Source: Akkermansiaceae bacterium UBA2367 | GTDB lineage: Bacteria > Verrucomicrobiota > Verrucomicrobiia > Verrucomicrobiales > DEV007 | Assembly (NCBI GenBank): GCA_002344525.1 | Contig: DDTJ01000054.1 | Span: 33,090-97,089 of the forward strand | Direction of reading: 5' to 3' | DNA length: 64,000 nt | Part shown: piece by piece, positions 54,291-62,316 of the stretch | Numbering within the stretch: position 1 is the first letter of the stretch | Layout of the letters: every line of letters starts with the position of its first letter | Notes under the pieces: generated by a model | What the model was told of the DNA's origin: nothing | Seen by the model: only the letters and a program-made list of their open reading frames with translations | The model's database searches: none | Made by a program: the position numbers and the translations under genes

Positions 54291-54399
54291 GCGGGTGCGA
54301 AGTAGCATCGAAAAATGGTATTTATTGAAAATACAACAAATCGGATATTTTGCATCCCGTTTTTGACCGCGTATTGCCCCGGCCCCGATCCATTCCTCT

Positions 54400-54672
54400 T
54401 CATCGCCCCCGCATCCGCAGGCGCGAGAAGATCGCCTCGGCCCCGTCGGCTTTGGTGCGATGGACGAACTCCATCAGTTCCCCGAGCCGCCCTTTCGGAA
54501 AGCCGTCGCCCTTTTCGACGAACCAGTGCAGGTATTCGTAGGGCAGGGCGTGGATGGGCGAATGCTTGAAGCGACCGAAGGGCATGCGCCAGACTTCGAG
54601 GTCGGCGAGGTATTCGGCCAGCTCGCGTCGCATCGTCTCGGCGGGATCGGTTTCCTCCGGGGAATCGCTCAT
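54400..54672 (-). CDS. DUF3820 family protein
   Basis: From the ATG at 54672 the product is 90 residues. The DUF3820 signature is plain: MPFGRFKHSPIHALPYEYLHWFVEKGDGFPKGRLGELMEFVHRTK, with the conserved MPFG-[K/R]-[F/Y]-K start and the FPKG-[K/R]-LGEL block. These proteins are small and cytoplasmic, and the family is uncharacterised (described as a putative quorum-sensing-regulated virulence factor in some bacteria). A longer frame extends upstream in sequence that overlaps the AraC-type gene. It lies downstream of the AraC gene on the same strand. Confidence 0.85.
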   Translation of the reverse strand: MSDSPEETDPAETMRRELAEYLADLEVWRMPFGRFKHSPIHALPYEYLHWFVEKGDGFPKGRLGELMEFVHRTKADGAEAIFSRLRMRGR

Positions 54673-54733
54673 TGGCGGAGTCCATCGTAGCGGATCGCGA
54701 AGCCGGAGGCAATGGCGGAGTGCGGGAAAACCC

Positions 54734-55555
54734 TCAGCGCCGATGCCTCCGCCGCCACGCATCCGGCGTGCGGCCCGTGGCGTTGCGGAAGGTGTGGACG
54801 AAGTGGCTGAGGCTGCGGAAGCCGCAGGCTTGCGCGATGCTGAGAAGCTTGTGGTCCGTCGTGCGCAGCAGTTCGCGGGCCTTGTCCAGCTTGATGCGGA
54901 CGATCAGCTCGACGGAGCTGATGCCCAGCTCGCGGCGGCAGGCTTGGAGGAGCGTGTTCTGGCTCACGCCGAGCTGCTTCGCGAGCTGCTCGACCGTGGG
55001 AAAGGTCAGCATCCCCGTCTCGCAGACGCGGACCGCCCGCTGCACGAGAGTCTCGGTGGGGCGGAGGCCGGGGACGGCGTTGCCCGCGCGGCCTTGGGCA
55101 CATAGCTCGGCGATGCGGTGGAAGCGCTGGAGAAAGTGGCCGGGATGCAGCGTCTCCGGCGAGTGGAAGCCCGCGACGATTTCCTTGAACAGCCCGTGGA
55201 CCTCGTCCTCCTGCGCGGGTCGCACGATGGGAGCGTCGGGCGTGACGCCGAAGAGCCGTGCCACCTTCGGCACCGACGGCCCCGCCAGCTCGCACCAGAT
55301 CGTTTGCAGCGGCATGCCCTGATGCTCCGTCACATCGTGCCACTTCTGCGGCCACAGGCAGATGACCTCGCCGGGGCGCACGAGGAACTCGCCGTGCTCC
55401 ATCGTCTCGTGCGCCGAACCCTCAATGTCGAAGCTGAGGCCCATGCCCGTGTGGATCATCCGGCGTCCCACCATCCTCCCGTCGCCGACGAACACGCCCG
55501 CGCTGATCGGATGCACGCCGGCACCGGCTCGCTGGAATTCCGCAGGGAGATACAT
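54734..55555 (-). CDS. AraC-family transcriptional regulator
   Basis: Choosing the ATG at 55555 gives 273 residues, a normal size. The N-terminal half is an AraC-type cupin-like sensor (GMGLSFDIEGSAHETMEHGEFLVRPGEVICLWPQKWHDV). The C-terminal 90 residues hold two helix-turn-helix motifs, TVEQLAKQLGVSQNTLLQACRRELGIS and KLLSIAQACGFRSLSHFVHTFRNATGRTPDAWRR. The family usually activates nearby genes in response to a small molecule, often a sugar. A 37-bp sequence with a TTGCG-N6-CGCAA palindrome begins two bases upstream of the start codon and recurs 67 bases before the DUF3500 gene, which suggests autoregulation and a target. Confidence 0.9.
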   Translation of the reverse strand: MYLPAEFQRAGAGVHPISAGVFVGDGRMVGRRMIHTGMGLSFDIEGSAHETMEHGEFLVRPGEVICLWPQKWHDVTEHQGMPLQTIWCELAGPSVPKVARLFGVTPDAPIVRPAQEDEVHGLFKEIVAGFHSPETLHPGHFLQRFHRIAELCAQGRAGNAVPGLRPTETLVQRAVRVCETGMLTFPTVEQLAKQLGVSQNTLLQACRRELGISSVELIVRIKLDKARELLRTTDHKLLSIAQACGFRSLSHFVHTFRNATGRTPDAWRRRHRR

Positions 55556-55556
55556 G

Positions 55557-55593
55557 GTGGAAAACCGTCCCCGATTTGCGGATGATCGCAACC
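55557..55593. promoter_or_regulatory. Putative operator, copy 1 (TTGCG-N6-CGCAA)
   Basis: The core TTGCG (55576-55580), six bases, CGCAA (55587-55591) is a perfect palindrome. The whole 37-base block matches 57403-57439 at 33 of 37 positions in the same orientation. It begins two bases upstream of the AraC gene start codon, a position consistent with an autoregulatory site. Confidence 0.55.
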
Positions 55594-55641
55594 GTATTCG
55601 AGCGTTGGCATCACAGCCTGCCCGGTCAACCACGCCGACGG

Positions 55642-56139
55642 CTACTCTCCGCAATCCTCCGCCACCTGCCGGATGAACGCATCGCGGAGGTAAAGCCCGC
55701 CGACATCCCGCAGATGTTCCAGCATCGGGCGCACGGCAGGAATCAGCCCCTGTTGTTTCGCCCATTTCACCATGCTGGCGGTGCCCGTCACCCGGAGATT
55801 CTGCTGGAGCGCCACCGTCCGGCCCGCCGCTTCGTCCATCCAAACCAAGGATGCTCCCAATTCCGCTGCCAGCACGAGAGTTTCCGATTCCCCTTCGTCC
55901 AAACGGTCGAGATAATCCCCGACCTGTTGCGGATTGGAGATTTGCCGCCGCCTGATCCACCCGGCCCTTTCCGCATCGCGCAAGCGACCGAGCGCCGCCG
56001 CATCCCGCAGCGCCCCCAGTTCCCTCCATACCGCGCCGGGGATCGTCACATGGCCCCAGCGCAGGGGAATCCAGTCGAGGCGGTCCACCCTCGCCAAGGT
56101 CGAAAGCGGGGTTGTGTTGCTGACCACCAGGCCGCTCAT
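55642..56139 (-). CDS. DUF3368/PIN-like toxin
   Basis: The 165-residue protein fits the DUF3368 group of PIN-domain toxins. It opens VVSNTTPLSTLARVDRLDWIP (N-terminal Asp-like region DxxP replaced by SNTTPLS), then has IPGAVWREL, DEGESETLVLAAELGASLVWMDEAAGR near residues 80-106, and LRVTGTASMVKWAKQQGLI. PIN toxins cleave RNA using acidic residues, and several Asp/Glu are present here. Its start immediately follows the stop of an UPF0175 antitoxin gene, a typical toxin-antitoxin arrangement. Confidence 0.85.
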   Translation of the reverse strand: MSGLVVSNTTPLSTLARVDRLDWIPLRWGHVTIPGAVWRELGALRDAAALGRLRDAERAGWIRRRQISNPQQVGDYLDRLDEGESETLVLAAELGASLVWMDEAAGRTVALQQNLRVTGTASMVKWAKQQGLIPAVRPMLEHLRDVGGLYLRDAFIRQVAEDCGE

Positions 56140-56376
56140 TCAAGCGTCCTCCTGCGCCCAATGCTCGACGCCCACGACCGACAATTTCCTCCGCGCCATT
56201 TCATCGAGGAAATCCAGACGGCTCATCCCCAGCAGGCGCGCCGCCTTTCCGCTGCTCAGGCAGCCCCTCGCCACCAGCGAAGCCGCCGCCTCCACCAGCA
56301 AGCCGCGCCCAGTCCGTCCACCGGTCTCGTCCAGCAGCAGCGCCATCTCATCCGGCAAATCGACCATCACCTGCAT
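56140..56376 (-). CDS. UPF0175 family antitoxin
   Basis: The 78-residue protein matches the UPF0175 pattern, with a helical C-terminal half containing LLVEAAASLVARGCLSSGKAARLLGMSRLDFLDEMARR and ending near VGVEHWAQED. UPF0175 proteins are DNA-binding antitoxins commonly paired with DUF3368 toxins, which is exactly the arrangement here: the toxin starts directly after its stop with no gap. The N-terminus MQVMVDLPDEMALLLDET is acidic, as expected. Confidence 0.85.
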   Translation of the reverse strand: MQVMVDLPDEMALLLDETGGRTGRGLLVEAAASLVARGCLSSGKAARLLGMSRLDFLDEMARRKLSVVGVEHWAQEDA

Positions 56377-56583
56377 GCGCCGAATCTAGCACTCGTCCAC
56401 CCGTGCAGCAATGGTTGACTTGGTGGACTCTCACGCCGTCCTGGCCACTGTCCGTACCCCGTTTCCTCAAATCTTCCCGTACTGGCATCAGCGCTAGGGA
56501 CCAATCCCCAATTCTATCCTTTCTCAAGGGATTCCGATGCCTATCGGAAGTTGCCCCACCTGGCAGCCATTGCCGGACGAGCC

Positions 56584-57027
56584 TCAGTCTTTCAGAGGAT
56601 TCCAAACCTTCGAGAAACCGAAATTCTCGAAGTCCTTCACATTGGCCGTGGCGAATTCGTCGACGCCGAAGGCGCGGAGGCACAGGGCTGTGCGGGTGTC
56701 GTAGATGCGGCGACGGACGATGCCGGGGGTGGCGGCGTGCTCCCACAGGCTGGCATGGAGCTCGCGGCTGGCGGGAGGGAAACCGAAGATTTTCCATCGC
56801 GGATGTCGGCGATAGCTCTGGATCACCGCGACGGCCTCGGGGGCGGAGAGCGGCTCGGCCAGAACAGCGGGATCCCGCAGCAGCAGATAGAACTCGGTCA
56901 GCACGAACTCGCTGAGGGCCACGTCTTCGAGCAGGGAGACGGATTCGATGAACTGCCGGGCTCCGGCATGGTGCGGGGAGGCCTCGCTGTAGCAGTAGAG
57001 GAGCAGGTTGGCGTCGATGGAAAGCAT
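56584..57027 (-). CDS. PIN-domain toxin (VapC-like)
   Basis: From the ATG at 57027 the product has 147 residues, beginning MLSIDANLLLYCYSEASPHHAGARQF with the first catalytic Asp at residue 5. Other PIN hallmarks are LSEFVLTEFYLLLRDPAV (Glu near residue 43), RRRIYDTRTALCLRAFGVDEFATANVKDFENFGF with Asp residues near the end. Longer upstream starts would overlap the antitoxin. It is the toxin of a pair with the preceding ribbon-helix-helix-like gene, acting as a ribonuclease under antitoxin control. Confidence 0.85.
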   Translation of the reverse strand: MLSIDANLLLYCYSEASPHHAGARQFIESVSLLEDVALSEFVLTEFYLLLRDPAVLAEPLSAPEAVAVIQSYRRHPRWKIFGFPPASRELHASLWEHAATPGIVRRRIYDTRTALCLRAFGVDEFATANVKDFENFGFSKVWNPLKD

Positions 57028-57055
57028 GGGGACGAACAGGTGGAGCTCGAGGCCG

Positions 57056-57310
57056 TCAAGGCAAAAGAGGATCGCCATCGGCAAAGGCGGCGTCGCGCAA
57101 TTGCTCGGCGCTCAACCCTTTCCAACCCACCCGGCTGGAACTGGGCGGCGTCCATGCCGCGGCCGGTTTGGCAGGCACCTCGGGATAGACCTGAAGCAGA
57201 AGCTCGGCTCCACGCCGAAAGGTTTCCGCCAGGGACCACTCCCGTTGCCGGGCGAACGCGCGGAGCTCCTCGAACAGTTCTTCAGGAACCTGAATTTGGG
57301 TCTTTGTCAT
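57056..57310 (-). CDS. Ribbon-helix-helix-like antitoxin (VapB-type)
   Basis: Starting at the ATG at 57310, the product has 84 residues: TKTQIQVPEELFEELRAFARQREWSLAETFRRGAELLL. This is the pattern of a ribbon-helix-helix DNA-binding antitoxin, with a beta strand followed by two helices. The C-terminal part (VYPEVPAKPAAAWTPPSSSRVGWKGL) is the region expected to bind and mask the toxin. It is followed, 28 bases on, by the PIN toxin. The pair sits directly next to the UPF0175/DUF3368 pair, forming a tandem toxin-antitoxin block. Confidence 0.82.
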   Translation of the reverse strand: MTKTQIQVPEELFEELRAFARQREWSLAETFRRGAELLLQVYPEVPAKPAAAWTPPSSSRVGWKGLSAEQLRDAAFADGDPLLP

Positions 57311-57402
57311 GACGAATATTTTCCACATCCATCAAATTGATGTCAATCGGTTTTGCTTTTGAAGATTCGCTGCCGGACCCTTCACGGCTTCTTTAAACCA
57401 CC

Positions 57403-57439
57403 GTGAAAAACCGCCACCGATTTGCGGATAATCGCAACC
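57403..57439. promoter_or_regulatory. Putative operator, copy 2 (TTGCG-N6-CGCAA)
   Basis: TTGCG (57422-57426), six bases, CGCAA (57433-57437) repeats the core of the site at 55557-55593, with 33 of 37 bases identical in the same orientation. It ends 67 bases before the DUF3500 gene start, consistent with an activator or repressor site for the DUF3500/cytochrome unit. Confidence 0.55.
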
Positions 57440-57506
57440 CCGTGCGCTTTTCCGAGACGGGTGCGGCGCCTAGGCTGACCTCCAATCGACTCACCTTCCC
57501 CAGACG

Positions 57507-58733
57507 ATGGACACGCCCCCGCCTTCTCCTCTGCCCGCTTCGCGCCGCCGTTTCCTGAAATCCACCACCACCGCCGCGCTTGGTGCGATGCTGGCCGCGC
57601 GCCAGCCGCCGGCCTTTGCCACCTCGGCCCAAGGACGCAGCGTTTCGTGGGAGCCGATGCGGGATCTGTATGAGAGCCTGAATGCGGAGCAGCGCGAGGC
57701 GGTATGCTTCGGTTGGGACCATCGCGTGGACATCCAATACGGACGCAAGCCGCTGCACTTCCCCGATCCGAAGGGCGTGCTGCTACGTGCGCACATGGCG
57801 AACGCGTGGAAGATCACGCCACAATTGCTCGGCAGCGATTTCTACACGGACGCGCAGCGCGAACGGGTGCTCGACGTGATGAAGACGGTGATGGCACCGG
57901 GCTGGACGGAGAAGCTGCAACAGCAGGGCGAAGACGACCACGGCGGCCCCTGGGGCGGGGATCAGGCGCTCGCGTTTTTCGGCCCGCCGGACGAGGAGCA
58001 TTTCCAGTGCCTCGTCACGGGCAACCACCTCACGCTCCGCGCGGGCAGCGGCCAAAACACGCCCTCGGCCTTTGGCGGCGGCATCGCCCACGGACACGAA
58101 CCCTCGGGCTTTTTCGAGGAGATTGGGCATCCGGGAAACATCTGGTGGTATCAGGCGGAGCTGGCGAACCGGGTCTATGCCCTCCTTGATGAAAAGCAAC
58201 GCATCCGGGCGCTGGTGAAGGACCAAGTGCCCTTTGCGATCACGGACGGGGAGCTGATGGCCGACATCGACCGGCAGCTCCGCAACCCCACGCCCGAGGA
58301 GATCGCGCGGGTGAACCGGGAGCTGCGGAAGGTGATCGACCGCACCACGGTCCGGCCCGGCATCGAGCGCGACGACCGGCGCGAGGCGGAAATCCGGTTT
58401 CGCGGTCCGGGAGGCGCGTTCCCCGGCCTGCCCATCGCCGAGATGGGCCGCGAGCAGCAGGACGCGGTGCTGGCCACGATCGACGGTCTGCTCGCGCCCT
58501 ACCGTCAGGAGTATCGCGATCAGACGATGCGTTGTTTGCAAAAACAGGGCGGCATCGAGGCGTGCAACATGGCGTTCTACGAACAGTGCGACATGGGCGG
58601 CGACGGCGAATGGGACGTGTGGCGCATCGAGGGACCGTCCTTTGTGTGGTATTTCCGGGGTGCCCCGCATGTGCATAGCTGGATCCACATCGCCGACGAC
58701 GCGAACGCTCCTTTCAGTGCCTACTTCGGATGA
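57507..58733 (+). CDS. Tat-exported DUF3500-like protein
   Basis: The 408-residue product has a twin-arginine signal ASRRRFLKSTTTAALGAML (arginines at residues 13-15). The DUF3500-like part includes LYESLNAEQREAVCFGWDH, an HFQCLVTGNHLTLRAGSG block with a conserved-looking His (about 174), GIAHGHEPSGFFEEIGHPGNIWW, and a C-terminal GPSFVWYFRGAPHVHSWIHI. The family is of unknown function and often occurs as a secreted protein in planctomycetes and related bacteria. The stop overlaps the next ATG (ATGA), so it is translated together with the PVC-type cytochrome. It is probably under the AraC regulator. Confidence 0.78.
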   Translation: MDTPPPSPLPASRRRFLKSTTTAALGAMLAARQPPAFATSAQGRSVSWEPMRDLYESLNAEQREAVCFGWDHRVDIQYGRKPLHFPDPKGVLLRAHMANAWKITPQLLGSDFYTDAQRERVLDVMKTVMAPGWTEKLQQQGEDDHGGPWGGDQALAFFGPPDEEHFQCLVTGNHLTLRAGSGQNTPSAFGGGIAHGHEPSGFFEEIGHPGNIWWYQAELANRVYALLDEKQRIRALVKDQVPFAITDGELMADIDRQLRNPTPEEIARVNRELRKVIDRTTVRPGIERDDRREAEIRFRGPGGAFPGLPIAEMGREQQDAVLATIDGLLAPYRQEYRDQTMRCLQKQGGIEACNMAFYEQCDMGGDGEWDVWRIEGPSFVWYFRGAPHVHSWIHIADDANAPFSAYFG

Positions 58734-60865
58734 AAGCCATCGCTGTTTTCGCTACCGTCTCCACGCTGATCGCGGGTCTCGCCTCGGCCCAGAGCACGCC
58801 CTACCTCACCGCCGAGGAGCAGCTCGCGACCTTCCGCCTGCCGCCGGGCTACCGGATGGAGCTGGTCGTGGGCGATCCCAACATCAAGGAGCCGGTCGCC
58901 ATCGCCTTCGACGGCAACGGTCGGATGTTTGTCGCCGAGATGCGCGCCTTCATGCGGGATCTCGACGGCACGGACCAGCGGGAGAAAAATGGTCGCGTCT
59001 CCATGCACTGGTCGAGCAAGGGCGACGGCGTCTTCGACCGGCACAGCGTCTTCATCGACGGCCTCGTGCTGCCGCGCATGATCCTGCCGCTGGACGGTGC
59101 CCTGCTCGTCGGCGAGACGGACACGAACGACATCCATCTCTACCGCGACACCGACGGCGACGGCGTGGCGGACCAGAAGGAACTTTGGTTCGAGGGTGGA
59201 CCGCGCGGAGGCAATCTGGAGCACCAGCCCAGCGGACTCGTCTGGTGCCTCGATAACTGGATCTACACCAGCTACAATGCCTATCGCCTGCGCTGGAACG
59301 GCGTGGGTCGCGAGCTGCTTCAGGAAACCACTCCACCCAACGGCGGCCAGTGGGGCGTGGCGCAGGACGACCACGGCAAGCTCTGGTTCACTGGCGGAGC
59401 CGAACGCGGGCCGCAGAATTTCCAGCAGCCCATCCTCTACGGAGGTTTCAACATCACGGGACAAACCCCTCACGATTTCTCCGAGGTGTGGCCGCTCGTC
59501 GGTCTCGACGACGTCGAGGGCGGTCCCTTCCGCTTTCGACCGGAGGACGGGACGTTGAACCATTTCAGCTCGCCCTGCGGCAGCGAGATCCTTCGCGGCG
59601 ACCGCCTCCCCGCCGAGTTGTATGGCGACCTGCTGGTCTGCGAACCCGTGGGACGGCTCATCCGCCGAGCCAAGGTCGAGGTGCGCGACGGCGTCACCTA
59701 TCTGAGCAATCCGCACGAAAAATCCGAGTTCATTCGCTCCACTGATCCGAACTTCCGTCCCGTGAGCGTGGCCAACGCGCCCGACGGGACCGTCTACATC
59801 GTCGATATGTATCGCGGCGTCGTGCAGGAGGCCGTGGCCATCAAGGAAGGCAGCTACCTCCGCGGCGTGGTGGAGAAGCACGGCTTGGAGAAGAACATCG
59901 GACGCGGGCGCATCTGGCGTCTCGTGCATGAAAGCATGGAACCCTCCGCTCCGCCGAAGCTGCTCGACGAAACGCCCACGCAGCTCGTCGAGCGCCTCGC
60001 TCATCCGAACGGCTGGTGGCGCGACACCGCACAGAAACTGCTCGTGCTGCGGCAGGACGAATTCGTCGTTCCGGCCCTGCGGAAAATGGCGCGGGAAAAC
60101 GACGGGGAATTCGCCCGGCTGCACGCGCTCTGGACGCTCGAAGGCCTCGGAGCACTCGACGCGACCCTCGTGCGCGACACCTTGCGAGATGCCAGTCCCA
60201 TCCTCCGCGCCGGGGCGCTGCGGGCGGGCGAATCGCTCTTCGCCGAGGAAAGCGACGATCTGCTCGCCCTCGCTGACGATCCCGATCCGAATGTCGTGAT
60301 CCAAGCCATGATGACTGCGCATCGGCTCGACTGGCCCGGGCATCGCGAGCGCATCGAATCGCTCGTCGCCGAACATCCCTCGCGCGGCGTGCGGGAGATC
60401 GGCGGCCAGCTCCTCGACCCACCCAGCCCCTACCTCACCGACTCCCGCTTCAGCGAATCTGAGCGCAAGAGCCTCGCCTCGGGCGAGGTGGGCTACCGCT
60501 CGCTCTGTTTCGCCTGCCACGGCAACGAAGGCCAGGGAACCCCCGCCGAGGGCTTGGGCACGACCCTCGCGCCGCCGCTGGCCGGATCGCCCATCGTGCT
60601 CGGTCCGCCGGAGCAGTCCATCCTCGTCCTCCTGCACGGCCTCTCCGCCTCCGGCGACGAGCGGGCCTATCCCACGCAGATGGTTCCGATGGCCACGAAC
60701 AGCAACAGTTGGATCGCCAACGTCCTGAGCTACATCCGCAACAGCTTCGGCAACGAGGCTCCTTTCGTAACCTCCGCCGAAGTGGACCGGGTCCGCAAGG
60801 CCACCCTCGACCGCACCACCCCGCCAACGATTGAGGAGGTGCGGGCGTTTCCGGTGGCGGAGTGA
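58730..60865 (+). CDS. PVC-type dehydrogenase-like propeller/HEAT protein with a C-terminal cytochrome c domain
   Basis: The 711-residue protein has a signal peptide (about residues 1-18, ending GLASA). A beta-propeller region of the PVC membrane-bound dehydrogenase type runs to about residue 400: PPGYRMELVVGDPNIKEPVAIAFDGNGRMFVAEM, VLPRMILPLDGALLVGET, HDFSEVWPLVGLDDVEGGPF, GTVYIVDMYRGVV. HEAT-like helices follow (LAHPNGWWRDTAQKLL, LHALWTLEGLGAL). Near residue 593 the heme c motif CFACHGNEGQGT appears, so it carries one c-type heme. It probably oxidises a substrate in the periplasm, perhaps with the DUF3500 protein encoded by the overlapping upstream gene. Confidence 0.9.
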   Translation: MKAIAVFATVSTLIAGLASAQSTPYLTAEEQLATFRLPPGYRMELVVGDPNIKEPVAIAFDGNGRMFVAEMRAFMRDLDGTDQREKNGRVSMHWSSKGDGVFDRHSVFIDGLVLPRMILPLDGALLVGETDTNDIHLYRDTDGDGVADQKELWFEGGPRGGNLEHQPSGLVWCLDNWIYTSYNAYRLRWNGVGRELLQETTPPNGGQWGVAQDDHGKLWFTGGAERGPQNFQQPILYGGFNITGQTPHDFSEVWPLVGLDDVEGGPFRFRPEDGTLNHFSSPCGSEILRGDRLPAELYGDLLVCEPVGRLIRRAKVEVRDGVTYLSNPHEKSEFIRSTDPNFRPVSVANAPDGTVYIVDMYRGVVQEAVAIKEGSYLRGVVEKHGLEKNIGRGRIWRLVHESMEPSAPPKLLDETPTQLVERLAHPNGWWRDTAQKLLVLRQDEFVVPALRKMARENDGEFARLHALWTLEGLGALDATLVRDTLRDASPILRAGALRAGESLFAEESDDLLALADDPDPNVVIQAMMTAHRLDWPGHRERIESLVAEHPSRGVREIGGQLLDPPSPYLTDSRFSESERKSLASGEVGYRSLCFACHGNEGQGTPAEGLGTTLAPPLAGSPIVLGPPEQSILVLLHGLSASGDERAYPTQMVPMATNSNSWIANVLSYIRNSFGNEAPFVTSAEVDRVRKATLDRTTPPTIEEVRAFPVAE

Positions 60866-61013
60866 GGAAGGCTTCAAGGCGATGGGGCTTCGTTTCGCAC
60901 ATTGAAATCAGGGGATTCACGGGGATCGACGGCTCGGCCACCGCTCGCCGCCATCGAGGAGCGGCGCATTCAAGCCCCGTTGCGATCCACCCGTCCCTGA
61001 TCCACTGTCGCTC

Positions 61014-62249
61014 ATGACGTTCCGTTGCGCTTTTTTTCTCGCTTTCCTTATCTGCCCCGCCGTCTTGCCTGCCGCCGATTGGCCTTGGTGGCGGGGACCG
61101 GAGCGTAACGGGGTCGCCGGAGCCGACGCCGAACCGCCGCAGGAATTCGGCTTGAAGGCCGGCATCCGCTGGTCGGTCGACCTCCCCGGACGCGGCCACG
61201 GGTCCGCCTGCGTCGTCGGGGGCCGCGTCTTCATCGCCACCGCCGACGAGGAGACGCAGATCCAGGCGATGCACGGCTTTGACCGCGCCAGCGGCAAGCT
61301 CCTCTGGACCACCCCGATCCACGAGCAGGGCCACACCCAGAAGATCAACAAGAAGGCCTCCTGGGCCTCCGTCACCCCGGCCTGCGATGGCGAACGGGTC
61401 TACATCAACTTCCTCACCGGCGACGCGGTCTTCACCACCGCCCTCGATCTCGATGGAAAGCGCGTCTGGCAGACGAAGATCACCGACTACGTCGAGCATC
61501 AGGGCTACGGCTCCTCCCCCGCGATCCACGGCGATCTCGTCATCGTCTCCGCCGACAACAAAGGTCCGAGCGGCGGGGCCGTTTGCGGACTCGACCGCAA
61601 GACGGGCGAGGTCGTCTGGCGCCACGCCCGCCCCACCCTGCCGAACTACCCCTCGCCCGTCATCCTCGAAGCCGCCGGACGGACGCAGCTTTTCCTCACC
61701 GGCGCGGACAAAGTCACCAGCCTCGATCCCCTCACTGGAAAGGTGAATTGGGAGATCGACGGAGCCACCACCGAATGCGTCACCTCGACCCCGACCGACG
61801 GGGTGCGCATCTTCTGCTCGGGCGGCTATCCGAAAAACCACGTCGCCGCCATCGCCGCCGACGGATCGGGCAAGGTCGAGTGGGAGACAAAGGACCGCGT
61901 CTATGTGCCCTCGATGCTGGTGAAAGACGGACATCTCTACGCCACGCTGGACGGCGGCATCGAGCTCTGTCTCGAATCCGCCACCGGCAAGGAGAAGTGG
62001 AAAGGCCGTCTCGGCGGCACCTTCAGCGCCTCGCCCGTGCTCGTGGGAGACCGCATCCACGCGGTCAACGAGTCCGGCGACTACTTCATCTTCAAGGCCG
62101 ATCCCGCCGGTTTGGAAATTCTCGCGCAGAACAAGGTCGGCGACGAAGTCTACGCCTCACCCTCGATCTGCGGAAAGGAGATCTACCTCCGCGTCGCCTT
62201 CTATGAAGGGGAGAAGCGGAACGAGAAACTGGTCTGCTTCGCGGAGTGA
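61014..62249 (+). CDS. Secreted PQQ-like beta-propeller protein
   Basis: The 411-residue protein begins with a signal peptide (MTFRCAFFLAFLICPAVLPAA) and WPWWRGPERNGVAG, a start found in many PVC-bacterial propellers. Blade motifs of the PQQ-enzyme repeat type recur: FDRASGKLLWTTPI, LDLDGKRVWQTKI, LDRKTGEVVWRHARP, LDPLTGKVNWEIDG, LESATGKEKWKGRL. These form a BamB-like propeller and carry no visible catalytic cofactor site. It may be an adaptor or an enzyme that lacks cofactor. It is a single-gene unit with 148 bases upstream. Confidence 0.88.
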   Translation: MTFRCAFFLAFLICPAVLPAADWPWWRGPERNGVAGADAEPPQEFGLKAGIRWSVDLPGRGHGSACVVGGRVFIATADEETQIQAMHGFDRASGKLLWTTPIHEQGHTQKINKKASWASVTPACDGERVYINFLTGDAVFTTALDLDGKRVWQTKITDYVEHQGYGSSPAIHGDLVIVSADNKGPSGGAVCGLDRKTGEVVWRHARPTLPNYPSPVILEAAGRTQLFLTGADKVTSLDPLTGKVNWEIDGATTECVTSTPTDGVRIFCSGGYPKNHVAAIAADGSGKVEWETKDRVYVPSMLVKDGHLYATLDGGIELCLESATGKEKWKGRLGGTFSASPVLVGDRIHAVNESGDYFIFKADPAGLEILAQNKVGDEVYASPSICGKEIYLRVAFYEGEKRNEKLVCFAE

Positions 62250-62316
62250 GCGCCGCAGTCCGTTACGGGATCGTGGAATTGATCTATCCTCCAGCCCACC
62301 CTACCCAATATCCATC

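Noticed and set aside
54734..56161. Extended AraC reading frame starting near 56161
   Set aside because: The extra 200 codons run antisense or out of frame through the DUF3368 toxin gene. The ATG at 55555 gives a normal-sized AraC protein.
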